Assembly (NCBI GenBank): GCA_963778675.1
Contig: CAVZVI010000011.1
Coordinates: 1,178,001-1,242,000 of the forward strand
DNA from: CAWCDJ01 sp963778675
Lineage (GTDB): Bacteria; Acidobacteriota; Terriglobia; Bryobacterales; Bryobacteraceae
Length of the DNA stretch: 64,000 bases
Direction of reading: 5' to 3'
Below the pieces are notes generated by a model. The model had not been told where the DNA came from, made no database searches, and saw only the letters and a list, made by a program, of their open reading frames with translations. Shown here one piece after another: positions 10,201-17,873 of this stretch. Both the position numbers and the translations under genes were made by a program. Within the stretch, counting starts at the first letter, position 1; each line of letters starts with the position of its first letter.

Positions 10201-10460
10201 ATGCGGAAGCCGGTGGCCTCCACCCGGACCGTGTATTGGCCGGAGGGTAAAGTGGCAAACACGTAGTTGCCCTGGCTCTCCGACTTCGTCTTCGCTACAA
10301 TCCCCGTGGCCTGATTAGTCGCCGTAACATCGGCCCCCGGCACGCCGGCTCCGCTTGGATCCACGACCGTCCCCACCAGGCGACCCGTGATTTCCTGAGC
10401 GCTGACCGTGACCGCCGACCAGAGCAGGATCAGGAGTACTGCCTTTATCGTCTTTTTCAT
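7230..10460 (-). CDS. TonB-dependent receptor with carboxypeptidase regulatory-like domain (Oar-like)
   Basis: A 1076-residue outer-membrane receptor. Order: Sec signal (KAVLLILLWSAVTVSA), carboxypeptidase-D regulatory-like beta-sandwich at about 25-105, plug domain at about 115-240 (VQSTTSDIGQAIQ, LPLNGR), then a long beta-barrel with aromatic-rich strands ending in the terminal phenylalanine LKLMF. A strong GGGGGGAG ribosome site precedes ATG 10460. It starts 15 bases after the end of the exported six-hairpin gene, so the two are co-transcribed. It probably imports an oligosaccharide or similar ligand. The plug shows no obvious substrate clue. Full length for this acidobacterial family. Confidence 0.93.
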   Translation of the reverse strand: MKKTIKAVLLILLWSAVTVSAQEITGRLVGTVVDPSGAGVPGADVTATNQATGIVAKTKSESQGNYVFATLPSGQYTVRVEATGFRIAVAANSQVSVAQTSRVDVTLQVGSLAESVDVRAESPLVQSTTSDIGQAIQQQQVEDLPLNGRVFSQLVNLVPGAVPAGNSDAPESASGAGARSQIQSQVNGVNWSGTSYTLDGVTNSEPLNAFINIAPPIEAIEEFNVQTSNPRAEFGTFGGAVVNLTLRSGTNNFHGSLFEYLRNQDLNARSFFAASKAPFKTNQFGGTIGGPIKKNKAFFFFDYQGLRLRSGVSYLINVPTAAMLQGIMLPSEGFATVYDPMSSNSTSTVTPFPGNQIPKTRWDPVTAQVLNIWPQANIAPAVPGPYSNYFQNISNSQTMNAFDIKGDYQFERAGRLFVRESHASRDLNNNAPGNRFMSADPDSNSHSHNAVIGYSVPVRPTLLNELRLGFNRFDTVDYGQDFGVNENNQLGIKNGNLAAFPESSGIAAFGVGSLYGFGAPGWTNAQRLANTYEITNGTTWIKGSHTIKFGFDIRKVQSTLTNAQDTARGRFTFGRDMTSQNNVGGAEFGSFLLGYPSQIIRSLVNTRPAVRLTQGGAYIQDDYRISRALTINAGLRWDLFTNPVEKFNRQVNFNPTTGKFIGATSDNRGPNVDNFYKNFAPRLGFAFAPGSGKTAIRGAAGISYFSYNYGGTGGTLERNFPLFQTFSVGPTVAARPFSQVGVDGLPTFSPTPLTPIIEPVPGIQPFYIPQGYRPAVITMYNIGVQRQLSDSSSIEVAFVGTSGAHLFRNRDIDTPVVPAAGAFNDRRLYYGVAPTIQSIIERGSNGVSRYKSMQLKFNHRFSRGFQALVSYTLASSKDDSSIFWVWNDALNFNPNSTDFRHVASISWTYDLPAGNGRRFLSNAPKALDLIAGGWSINGINWIRSGQPLSITAANNLLNTGTSNFANATCSSVNYPKTVAQWFDTSCFADPTQPYTFGNAKPGAIRGPGVVNFDLSAFKAFHFTEHKYLEFRAEAFNAFNNPHFSNPTTSRSSGNYGRITGTILTPREIQLGLKLMF

Positions 10461-10475
10461 AATCTCCCCCCTTTA

Positions 10476-12032
10476 TCAGTTTTGGATCTGTCGATTCTCA
10501 CCCGGAACCTCGACGCTCACCGTTCCGCCCGCCCCCACCGTCACACGGACCCAGGAATCTTCGCGGCCTAAAGGCCCTTTCTCCGTCCGGGCCTTCATTG
10601 CCCGTCCATTGACCAGCAGGGTTTCGTGCGATCCGGGGAAGGCGGCATGCCAGATCAGAGCCGGGCCCTGTTGATTCGTGAACACCGTCTTGCGGCCGCC
10701 TTCGTGCCGGACGGTGATTTCGTTGTCGCGGACCGGCAGGTTGCGCAGTTCGGCCCAGTCAATCTTCGAACCGAGGCCGGACAGCGTCTTGACCGAGGCT
10801 TCCACCCAGAAACCTTCCACCGTGGAGAGCAGCGCCGAAGCTGTTTCCAGGTTGATGCCCATGGTCCCGTTGACCACCGTTCCGACCACCGAGTACGGAA
10901 CCTCGGGGTATTCCATCCTGCTGTGGCCGGGCGTCATGGTATCCAGCAGCCGTGCGTAGGCGGCGTCCGGATCGCCGTACCGGTAGAGCGCTTCGAGATG
11001 ACGCCCCGAGTCCGCCAGCGCGCTCTTCACCTTGGGGCCATCGTCGACCGCATTCCAATAGAGCAGTGCGCCGCCGCCGCGCCCTTCCAGCTTGTGGTCT
11101 TTGCCGACTCGTGAGTAAAAGTACTGTTCCTTCTCATTCCACCAGGTGCTGTTGATGAACGTCTTCACATCAGCGGCTTTCTTCAGGTAAGTCCGCGCGA
11201 GATCCGCGTTGCCGCGAACCTCCTGTATGCGTGCGTAGGCCAGATAAGCTGCGTACTGGGTGGCGAGCACATCGGCGCCCAGCACGTAATCGTGGTTGCC
11301 TTCGTCGTAGCCGGGAATCCCCCGGGCCGCCTGGAACTTCTGACTTGGATCGAGCATGCCGCGGACGTTCAGCAGGCGCGGGCGATTCATAATCTGGTCC
11401 AGCCCCAGGGCCCAGCGCTCCACATAGTCCGATACCGTTCGGTCGTAGAAGTTCAGAAAGGCCGGATCCGTGACATAGGTCTGGTCGCCACTCCATAGAT
11501 ACATCCGGTAACACGCATCGAGGATGTCGAAATTAGCGGGCAAGTTGAACCAGAACCGCGCGTCACTGCGATAATCCACCGGCGCCGGGCGATCGAAGCG
11601 GTCGATCTCCCAGTAGCTGCACCAGTCCTTGGAATCCGAGATGTTCTCGGCAAAGTGCTTCAACATGTTCAGGTTGTAGCGGGCGAGCCCGAGTGCCTGT
11701 GCGCCCATACTCTGGTGCGCGACGTCGCGCATGCAGAAAGCTTCGCGCCCGGGCTCCGCAGCTTCATACCAGGGACCGACCGGGTCGCCGTCGAACACGT
11801 AGGCCATCGCCTGCCGCTCGGCGCGGTGGAAGCCGTCTACGAGGCGCTCGTCCGACGACGCCAGTTCCAGCTTGGAATGCCGGACGCCTTCGTTCTGCTT
11901 CACTTCGCTGGCGCCCGTGATACTGGCTCCTACCACGCGGTAGCCGGATTCTCCTGGGCTCCGGCCGCTCTGCGCCAAAAGGACAGGGCCAAGCGCAACG
12001 GCAAGAAGACAGCTTCGAGTCAGGGTATGCAT
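10476..12032 (-). CDS. exported six-hairpin glycosidase-like protein, paralogue of the divergent membrane protein
   Basis: A 518-residue protein. ATG 12032 is chosen because AGGAGG stands 6-7 bases upstream and a Sec signal follows (TRSCLLAVALGPVLLAQ). The body is an (alpha/alpha)6-type fold with the conserved blocks FCMRDVAHQS, DWCSYWEID, PAPVDYRSDARFWFNLP, FLNFYDRTVSDYVE and WWNEKEQYFYSRVG, and a C-terminal beta domain. The same blocks, in the same order, occur in the divergent gene at 12237. Acidic residues in MRD and EID are possible catalytic positions. It is the first gene of an operon with the TonB receptor. Probably a periplasmic or cell-surface glycosidase; family and substrate are open. 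Confidence 0.78.
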   Translation of the reverse strand: MHTLTRSCLLAVALGPVLLAQSGRSPGESGYRVVGASITGASEVKQNEGVRHSKLELASSDERLVDGFHRAERQAMAYVFDGDPVGPWYEAAEPGREAFCMRDVAHQSMGAQALGLARYNLNMLKHFAENISDSKDWCSYWEIDRFDRPAPVDYRSDARFWFNLPANFDILDACYRMYLWSGDQTYVTDPAFLNFYDRTVSDYVERWALGLDQIMNRPRLLNVRGMLDPSQKFQAARGIPGYDEGNHDYVLGADVLATQYAAYLAYARIQEVRGNADLARTYLKKAADVKTFINSTWWNEKEQYFYSRVGKDHKLEGRGGGALLYWNAVDDGPKVKSALADSGRHLEALYRYGDPDAAYARLLDTMTPGHSRMEYPEVPYSVVGTVVNGTMGINLETASALLSTVEGFWVEASVKTLSGLGSKIDWAELRNLPVRDNEITVRHEGGRKTVFTNQQGPALIWHAAFPGSHETLLVNGRAMKARTEKGPLGREDSWVRVTVGAGGTVSVEVPGENRQIQN

Positions 12033-12130
12033 TATGTCCTCCTCGCCGAAGAAATGGCGAAGCACGAAACACCAAAGCGCTATGAGGGAGCTTTCGCTCG
12101 AAGAATATACCCCGGCCTTTATCGGTACAA

Positions 12131-12163
12131 GGTCAATTGACTGTTAATCTCAGGTCAATTAAC
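12131..12163. promoter_or_regulatory. direct and inverted repeats in the divergent promoter region
   Basis: GGTCAATTGAC at 12131 and GGTCAATTAAC at 12153 are repeated with a 22-base period, about two helical turns. GTCAATTGAC is itself a perfect palindrome, and GTTAAT (12143) pairs with ATTAAC (12158). The site sits in the 204-base region between the two divergently transcribed six-hairpin genes and is a natural binding-site candidate for the DNA-binding-like domain encoded next to it. Confidence 0.5.
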
Positions 12164-12236
12164 GTTGGAATACGCAGAGGTCTATACTGGGAGGCAAGCC
12201 GGTGCGTTGGGTGTAGAGGGCCGGGGGGCGAGGAAC

Positions 12237-14243
12237 ATGGCCGACACGCGTGTGCAACCCGTCATTGCGGCGCAGGACTGCCGGAACCTGTTGGAGCGAA
12301 TCATCGCCAGTAAGGAATTCCGTCGTGCCCACCGGCTCCGGGAATTCCTGGCCTACGTGGTCGACCGAAAACTGGCCGGGGCATCGCACGAACTGACCGA
12401 GGTCCTCATCGGCCAGCGGGTCTTCGGCAGGGCATCCACCTACAACCCGGCGGAAGATAGCATCGTCCGCACGGAAGCGCGCAACCTCCGGCAGCGGCTC
12501 GATCGCTACTTCGCCGGGGAAGGCTCGGATGAGCCCATCGTCCTCGAAATCCCCAAGGGCGGCTATGTGCCGGTATTCCGGTTCCGGACGCTCGTATCTC
12601 CGCCGGAAGCCCCGGCCGCCACGCCCACACCGCTGCTGCGGAGCCGGCGATTCTGGCTACTGAACGGCGCCGCCGCGCTGCTGGCGGGCGCGGCCCTGTG
12701 GCGGCGCCCCGTATCTCGCCCCGTCGCCCCGGCAGCTCCGGCGATCGACCCCGGACGGGCTCTCGGATTGGTGGAGTTCGACGCCTCGGACCCTCAACTC
12801 GTGAAGGGCCTGGAATGGGCCAAACAGCGGGCCCTCGGATACGCCTACTCCGGGGACGGAGTGGGGGACTGGTACGACAGCACGGCCGGCAACCGCTATG
12901 CCTTCTGCATGCGCGACACCTCGCACCAGAGCGCAGGCGCGGCGGTCCTGGGCCTGGCCGGGTACACGCGCAACATGCTCCGCCGCTTCGCGGGCAGTAT
13001 CTCGGAGACCAGGGACTGGTGCGGCTACTGGGAAATCAATAAAGATGGATTCCCGGCGCCGATCGACTACCAGGACGATGCCCACTTCTGGTATTGCCTC
13101 CCGGCCAGCTTCGATGTCATGCAGGCCTGCTACCGCCAGTTTCTCTGGACCGGAGACCGGACTTACTTCGACGTCGTGTTCTCGAATTTCTACGACCGCA
13201 CGGTCACCAGCTACATCGATGCCTGGGACCGGGATCATGACGGCCTCATGGAGAGCAGTCCGGCCGCGGGCCGCCGCGGGATTCCTTCCTATTACCAGCA
13301 TCTGCCCCGCCCACTGACCGGCGCCGACCTCGTGGCTGCCCAGTATCGCGGCTACCTCACCTACGCGGCCATCCAGCAGCATAAGGGCGTTCGCGGCAGC
13401 TTGTCGGAGAAGCTTTCGGACCAGTACCTGGCCAAAGCCCAGGCCCTGCGGGTCCGCTTCAACAACGATTGGTGGAACGGTGCGAAGAACCGCTTCTATC
13501 CGGCGATTCTGCCGGACCGCAGTTACTATGACGGCCTCATCGACGGCATCGACGCTCATGTTCTCTGGTTCGGAATCACCGAAGACGGGCTTAAGACCGA
13601 TGCCACGCTCGACCTCCTGGAGAAAAACCGCTCGAGCTATCCGCAGATCCTCTCGTATCTTCCCGGGATCCTCTTCGAGCATGGCCGCTATGATGCGGCC
13701 TACCGGATCCTGCTGGAGATCATGGACGCCGGGTTCGCGTCGCGCGGCATGCCGGAACTGGTTTATGCCGCGATTGGCGCTGTCGCCACCGGATTGGCCG
13801 GAATCTCACCGGACGCGCCCGGCGGCTCGATCGCGACGCTGCCGCGGTTGCCCAAGGCGCTCGCGTGGATCAAGTTGAGCCGTGTGCCGTTGCTGCGGAA
13901 TGAAATATCGCTGCTGCACCGGGGCGTTGCTGAAACGACTGTGACGAACCAGGCGGGGCCTCCCTTTCAGTGGCGCGTCCGCTTTCCCGCGGGCCAGCCG
14001 TCCGGCCGCATTGCGGTCGACGGCGTTCCCGTGCGCACTGACGCCGAAGGAAGATTTCGTCTCCGCCGTGGTGCCCGTCGGCTCAGGCCAAACCCGCGTC
14101 GCGAGATGTCTTTCCGGAACCTAGCCGCCGCTCAGGCGCTGAAGTGTTTCTGGAGAACCAGCGCTACGGTGCCGCGCAGGCGCGCCATGCCGTCTTCGTA
14201 TGCCGGAATGACGCAAGGCGCGGGAGCGCCGGGTAGGGCTTGA
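12237..14243 (+). CDS. membrane protein: N-terminal DNA-binding-like domain, TM helix, six-hairpin glycosidase-like domain (C-terminal frameshift likely)
   Basis: ATG 12237 has a GGGGCGAGG ribosome site. Residues about 5-115 match the helical and wing-like domain found at the front of many acidobacterial and rhizobial TPR/TolB proteins (FLAYVVDRKLAG, EDSIVRTEARNLRQRL, IPKGGYVPVF). The last element resembles the wing of an OmpR/CadC-type winged helix. One TM helix follows (FWLLNGAAALLAGAALW), then a six-hairpin domain paralogous to the gene at 10476 (FCMRDTSHQS, DWCGYWEIN, PAPIDYQDDAHFWYCLP). This is the layout of a ToxR/CadC-like one-component sensor. The open frame runs to 14243, but a one-base shift near 14050 restores FVSAVVPVGSGQTRV and a stop at 14124. 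That fits the paralogue and removes the overlap with the next gene. Confidence 0.75.
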   Translation: MADTRVQPVIAAQDCRNLLERIIASKEFRRAHRLREFLAYVVDRKLAGASHELTEVLIGQRVFGRASTYNPAEDSIVRTEARNLRQRLDRYFAGEGSDEPIVLEIPKGGYVPVFRFRTLVSPPEAPAATPTPLLRSRRFWLLNGAAALLAGAALWRRPVSRPVAPAAPAIDPGRALGLVEFDASDPQLVKGLEWAKQRALGYAYSGDGVGDWYDSTAGNRYAFCMRDTSHQSAGAAVLGLAGYTRNMLRRFAGSISETRDWCGYWEINKDGFPAPIDYQDDAHFWYCLPASFDVMQACYRQFLWTGDRTYFDVVFSNFYDRTVTSYIDAWDRDHDGLMESSPAAGRRGIPSYYQHLPRPLTGADLVAAQYRGYLTYAAIQQHKGVRGSLSEKLSDQYLAKAQALRVRFNNDWWNGAKNRFYPAILPDRSYYDGLIDGIDAHVLWFGITEDGLKTDATLDLLEKNRSSYPQILSYLPGILFEHGRYDAAYRILLEIMDAGFASRGMPELVYAAIGAVATGLAGISPDAPGGSIATLPRLPKALAWIKLSRVPLLRNEISLLHRGVAETTVTNQAGPPFQWRVRFPAGQPSGRIAVDGVPVRTDAEGRFRLRRGARRLRPNPRREMSFRNLAAAQALKCFWRTSATVPRRRAMPSSYAGMTQGAGAPGRA

Positions 14244-15310
14244 TCCTGCACTTCGGCCTCGATGATCTTGCCGAACCGCTGCCAGGAGCGGGTCAGATCT
14301 CCCACCACCAGGATCCGCTCCGGCGCCAGCCCGGCAACGATCATGCGCATGCCGCGGCCTAGATAATGGGCCATGGTTTCGAGCGCCTCGGCGGCGCGCC
14401 GGTCGCCCTGGTCCGCGCGGCTCAGCAGGCCCGGAAACGTCAGGCCGCCGTTATCCGAACCCGATTCGAGGTAGTAACGCAGGGCGGCCTGGTTCGACGC
14501 GAATACCTCCCAGCATCCGCGGCTGCCGCATCCGCACGCGGGGCCATCGGGAACCAGCGGAACATGGCCAAACTCCCCCGCCATTCCATGCGACCCGCGG
14601 ACGAGCTGGCCGTTGGCCAGGACGCCGACGCCGATACCCTCGGAAACCGTCACCACCACCAGGTTCCGGCACTCCTCCATGCGGTCGAACCAGACGGCCG
14701 CGAGGACGCAGGCATTGGCGGCATTCTCCAACTCTACTTCGAGGCCCGTTGCCTTGGCGATGGGAACCCGGATATGAACGTCGCGCCACTTCAGATTGGG
14801 AGCGAACACCAGGCGGTCGGTGCGCTCGTCGTAGCGCCCCGGCAGGCTCACGCCGACCCCTTCGATCTTCTTGCCCTGGCACGTGCGCTTGATGCGCTGA
14901 ATGCGCTCGATGATTCCTTCCAGTCCGGCTCCCGGTTCAACAGGCGTTGCCATAGCCTCCTGGGAAATGAACTTGCCGTTGGCGTCCGCCAGCGCGACCG
15001 TGGTTTGCGAAGGGCGGATGTCCACGCCGATGATGGCCCGGTTATCGTTGAGCCGCAGGAAAGTCGGGCGCCGCCCGCGCGGCAGCCGGCCGGTGGGACC
15101 TTCGAGAACCCACTTTTCCTCGATCAGTTGCTCGACGATCAGCGAGATCGTGCTGCGCTGCAGGCCGGAGACCCGCGCCAGGTCGGCGCGCGAGATCGGG
15201 TGCCGCGTGCGAATCAGGTTGAGGACGATGCGGCGGTTGATATCGCGCACGACTTCGCTCGAAGCGCCCTGCGTCTTCTTTGTGTCTGGCATCGGCCCGG
15301 TCATACCCAT
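14132..15310 (-). CDS. ROK-family transcriptional repressor (XylR/NagC type)
   Basis: A 392-residue ROK protein. An N-terminal winged helix (residues about 20-80: RADLARVSGLQRSTISLIVE) precedes the sugar-kinase-like ROK domain. That domain has the nucleotide-fold start IGVDIRPSQTTVALAD and the zinc-binding CGCGSRGCWEVFAS. Such proteins repress sugar-utilisation genes and release DNA on binding a sugar or sugar phosphate. Starts at 15304 or 15292 are also possible. A XylR-like inverted repeat lies upstream at 15440, suggesting autoregulation. Its location beside the glycan region makes it a likely local regulator, though its targets are not shown by sequence. Confidence 0.92.
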   Translation of the reverse strand: MGMTGPMPDTKKTQGASSEVVRDINRRIVLNLIRTRHPISRADLARVSGLQRSTISLIVEQLIEEKWVLEGPTGRLPRGRRPTFLRLNDNRAIIGVDIRPSQTTVALADANGKFISQEAMATPVEPGAGLEGIIERIQRIKRTCQGKKIEGVGVSLPGRYDERTDRLVFAPNLKWRDVHIRVPIAKATGLEVELENAANACVLAAVWFDRMEECRNLVVVTVSEGIGVGVLANGQLVRGSHGMAGEFGHVPLVPDGPACGCGSRGCWEVFASNQAALRYYLESGSDNGGLTFPGLLSRADQGDRRAAEALETMAHYLGRGMRMIVAGLAPERILVVGDLTRSWQRFGKIIEAEVQDQALPGAPAPCVIPAYEDGMARLRGTVALVLQKHFSA

Positions 15311-15439
15311 CGTACCGGATCAGCACACAACTTTTGCCGCTTCGAACTGCGCCGCAAGAATTCCTGATGTTTGGCCCGGGCTTCGCCGGAAATGGCCGTG
15401 GCCACGCGGGCCGGCGGCAGCCATCGGTACGGGGAGAAC

Positions 15440-15465
15440 ATAGTTTCGTTGCCGCCTCAAACTAT
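15440..15465. promoter_or_regulatory. XylR-like inverted repeat upstream of the ROK gene
   Basis: ATAGTTT and AAACTAT are perfect 7-base arms separated by 12 bases. Operators of Bacillus XylR, a ROK protein, have the same size and TAGTTT/AAACTA arms. The site is 130 bases upstream of the ROK start and 111 bases before the methyltransferase gene. A ROK autoregulatory operator is the simplest reading. Confidence 0.5.
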
Positions 15466-15575
15466 ATCACGCTGGCATAAAATGATCTGAAACGGCGCTT
15501 TGTGATGCCGGCGCCGTGATACAACCGTTGCTCACCGGCGCCTGGACCGGGTCGCGGCGCATGCGTAGGAGACCG

Positions 15576-16478
15576 ATGAAGTCCACATTGCTCGAAGCCA
15601 TTGCCGGCCGGCCCCTGTTAGGCGACGGCGCGATGGGCACTCAACTGATGCTGGCCGGTCTGGAACGGGGCGGCTGCGGCGAGGAATGGAACCTGACGCA
15701 CCCCGAGCGGGTGCTGGCTATTCAGCGCAGCTATGTCGAAGCCGGGTCGGACTGCCTGCTGACGAACACCTTCGGGGCATCGCGCGTCATGCTCGACCGT
15801 CATGGCAAGGGCGCATTAACGGCCGGGATCAACCGCGCCGGCGTGGAGATCGCCCGCCGGGCCTTCGATGGCCGTCCGGGCTTCGTCATTGGCGACATCG
15901 GCCCGTTTGGCGGCCTGCTGGAGCCATACGGCGATTTCCGCGAGGCGGACGTCGCGGACGCCTTCGAAGAGCAGGCCAAAGCCCTGGTGGATGCCGGCGC
16001 CGACGCGATCATCCTCGAAACGCAAACTGCTTTGGAGGAACTGATCCTCGCGATCGAGGCGGCCCGGAAGGCTGGCGCCGCCTGCATTATCGGCTCGATG
16101 GCCTTCGATGTGAAGCCTGGCAGCTCCTCCTTCCGGACCATGATGGGCGTGGACCCGGAATGCGCCGCGAACTGCATGGCGGAGCACGGCGTGGATGTCG
16201 TGGCGCTGAACTGCGGCTCCGGGATGGACATGCCGGGCGCGCTCCGGGTGGTCGACCATTACCGCCGGGTGACCTCGCTGCCGTTGATGGTCCAGCCCAA
16301 TGCCGGCCAGCCGAAACTGGTCGATTCGCGCCTGGTCTACGATGAGACGCCTGGGCACATGGCGGAGGGCGTGGCGCCACTCGCCCGGGCAGGGGTATCC
16401 ATCATTGGTGCCTGCTGCGGGAGCACCCCTGAGCATATTCGGGCCCTTCGGCCGGCTCTGGACAAGTTCCTGAAGTAA
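15576..16478 (+). CDS. homocysteine S-methyltransferase family protein
   Basis: A 300-residue protein, the size of a stand-alone homocysteine methyltransferase domain. The zinc ligands of the family are all present: Cys213 in LNCGSG and Cys280-Cys281 in GACCGSTPEHI. GDGAMGTQL at the N-terminus is the usual first barrel motif. It transfers a methyl group to homocysteine; the donor may be betaine, S-methylmethionine or, if partnered elsewhere with a cobalamin domain, methyltetrahydrofolate. ATG 15576 has AGGAG five bases upstream; an upstream in-frame ATG at 15516 lacks one. Cytoplasmic. Confidence 0.9.
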   Translation: MKSTLLEAIAGRPLLGDGAMGTQLMLAGLERGGCGEEWNLTHPERVLAIQRSYVEAGSDCLLTNTFGASRVMLDRHGKGALTAGINRAGVEIARRAFDGRPGFVIGDIGPFGGLLEPYGDFREADVADAFEEQAKALVDAGADAIILETQTALEELILAIEAARKAGAACIIGSMAFDVKPGSSSFRTMMGVDPECAANCMAEHGVDVVALNCGSGMDMPGALRVVDHYRRVTSLPLMVQPNAGQPKLVDSRLVYDETPGHMAEGVAPLARAGVSIIGACCGSTPEHIRALRPALDKFLK

Positions 16479-16487
16479 GAGCCGCTA

Positions 16488-17126
16488 TTAAGAGCCGCCC
16501 ACGCTCGCCGGAACCGGTTCGGCGTGCATCCGGGTGCGGGCGCGCAGTTCCTTGGTTTCCCGATCCTCAAACCGGAAGTCGTTGGACAGGAGCTCCTGGA
16601 CAGAATAGGCAGCTTTTCCTACCCCACACGAACCATGCCGGCTGGTGTTGGCGAAGATGTGATACAACTCGTGCGCCAGGACCCGGCCGACGGCCCGGCC
16701 GAATAGTGCATCCCGAACCTCCGGATCCTGGTAATGCAGTTCCCGCTGCAGGAAGACGCGGATCCGGTCGCAATCGATGTCGCTAAACGGCAAAATGACA
16801 CCATCGCTGACATGGGTCCAGCCCAGAGCGCCGGGGTTGCCGGCGTGCGTGTTCAGATTCGCAGTGCTGCAGGTACCTTTGAAAGTGATCACCGCCAGCT
16901 CGATCGAAACTTCCGATCCATCCGCTTGCGAGAGGCTGCGCCAATCGAAGCTGATTCCGATCGGCTCCATAATCACGGACACTTCCTGTTGAATCGCCGC
17001 TAATACGCCGGTAGGGACCTCGTGCGCGAACTTGGTATACAGAGTGACCGGAACCGGCTCCTGAGGAAGGTTTCCGCCGAAGCCGGGCAGAACTCCCAGC
17101 ATCAGGCAAAAGAGCCAGAGCTTCAT
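16488..17126 (-). CDS. exported protein with zinc-metalloprotease motif
   Basis: A 212-residue protein with a Sec signal (LWLFCLMLGVLPGFGG). HELYH at 152-156 is an HExxH zinc motif; His164 in TSRHGSCGVGKAAYS or a nearby acid could be the third ligand. Cys86, Cys119 and Cys167 could form disulfides in the periplasm. The family appears repeatedly in acidobacterial genomes without a known function. It may be a small secreted peptidase, but activity is not established. The gene is convergent with the homocysteine methyltransferase. Confidence 0.65.
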   Translation of the reverse strand: MKLWLFCLMLGVLPGFGGNLPQEPVPVTLYTKFAHEVPTGVLAAIQQEVSVIMEPIGISFDWRSLSQADGSEVSIELAVITFKGTCSTANLNTHAGNPGALGWTHVSDGVILPFSDIDCDRIRVFLQRELHYQDPEVRDALFGRAVGRVLAHELYHIFANTSRHGSCGVGKAAYSVQELLSNDFRFEDRETKELRARTRMHAEPVPASVGGS

Positions 17127-17140
17127 TATTTTGGCGACTC

Positions 17141-17695
17141 CTAGTGTGGAATCGGTCGGGACCGGTCTATAGCCAGATCGGGGTGTTCCCGCACGAGCCG
17201 CGTCGCCATATAACAGGCGAAGCAGATCGGCGTCGCGGTCGCAAGGGTATCCTGAAGCCTTTCCGCGGGGATCTCACTCCATTCCACGAGAGAATTATCG
17301 GCAGAACGCAGGGCCGGCTTAGCTCCGGTCCACTCAATCTCACCAAAGGGACGGCCGCAACTGGAGCAATTCTTTCCGTCGTACCATTTCACGAGGATGT
17401 TGCGAACCAGACAGTCTTCCGGCGAGGCCTCAATCTGAGCGAGGCACTGTTGCCCACAACCGGCGCGCTCCGGCCAGCGGGAACAGGAGGCAAGCCGCAG
17501 TTCCGGCGATTTGCCCAATGCGGTCAATGCGGCGTGGGAGGAGTCCACAACCACACCGGCAGGGCGATGGTTTTCGGGACACTCGATCACCCGGTTGCCG
17601 CGGTACTTCAGCCAGGAGCTTACCAGACGGCCGACCAGCAGTCCGGCGAGCACCACCAGCAGACCAGCCAAGACCCACGTCACTTGAACCGTCAT
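17141..17695 (-). CDS. Cys-rich membrane-anchored protein of unknown function
   Basis: A 184-residue protein. ATG 17695 is preceded by GGAG at six bases. Residues about 5-25 are one TM helix (WVLAGLLVVLAGLLVGRLV). The following domain has many cysteines in pairs: CSRWPERAGCGQQC, NCSSCGRPFG and ICFACYMATR. Such pairs could bind a metal or form disulfides. I do not recognise a named family; similar proteins occur in acidobacteria. The divergent intergenic region carries a CsoR-like palindrome, which hints at metal control, but that is speculative. It may be co-transcribed with the HExxH protein 14 bases downstream. Confidence 0.6.
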   Translation of the reverse strand: MTVQVTWVLAGLLVVLAGLLVGRLVSSWLKYRGNRVIECPENHRPAGVVVDSSHAALTALGKSPELRLASCSRWPERAGCGQQCLAQIEASPEDCLVRNILVKWYDGKNCSSCGRPFGEIEWTGAKPALRSADNSLVEWSEIPAERLQDTLATATPICFACYMATRLVREHPDLAIDRSRPIPH

Positions 17696-17789
17696 AAACA
17701 ACTCCGAAATTCATGATGCACATCGATTGCCGCGCTGTAAGTCTTTTGTAATGTGCAGGCTGTTGAGGGGCTCGGATAACCAATAGCAG

Positions 17790-17804
17790 TACCCCCTGGG
17801 GGTA
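17790..17804. promoter_or_regulatory. CsoR/RcnR-like palindrome
   Basis: TACCCCC, T, GGGGGTA is a perfect 15-base palindrome in the divergent region between the Cys-rich membrane protein and the GTG-started exported protein. G-tract palindromes flanked by TA are typical operators of CsoR/RcnR/FrmR-family repressors. No such regulator gene is in the window. Confidence 0.45.
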
Positions 17805-17807
17805 TTT

Positions 17808-17820
17808 CCACAGTCTGTGG
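17808..17820. repeat. short inverted repeat next to the CsoR-like palindrome
   Basis: CCACAG and CTGTGG flank a single T. It begins 3 bases after the G-tract palindrome and may be a second binding site or simply chance. Confidence 0.25.
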
Positions 17821-17873
17821 GTGCTATGCCCCGAAAAAGCAACGCCTGCGGCGTTCAATTCGTCTTATGAAAT

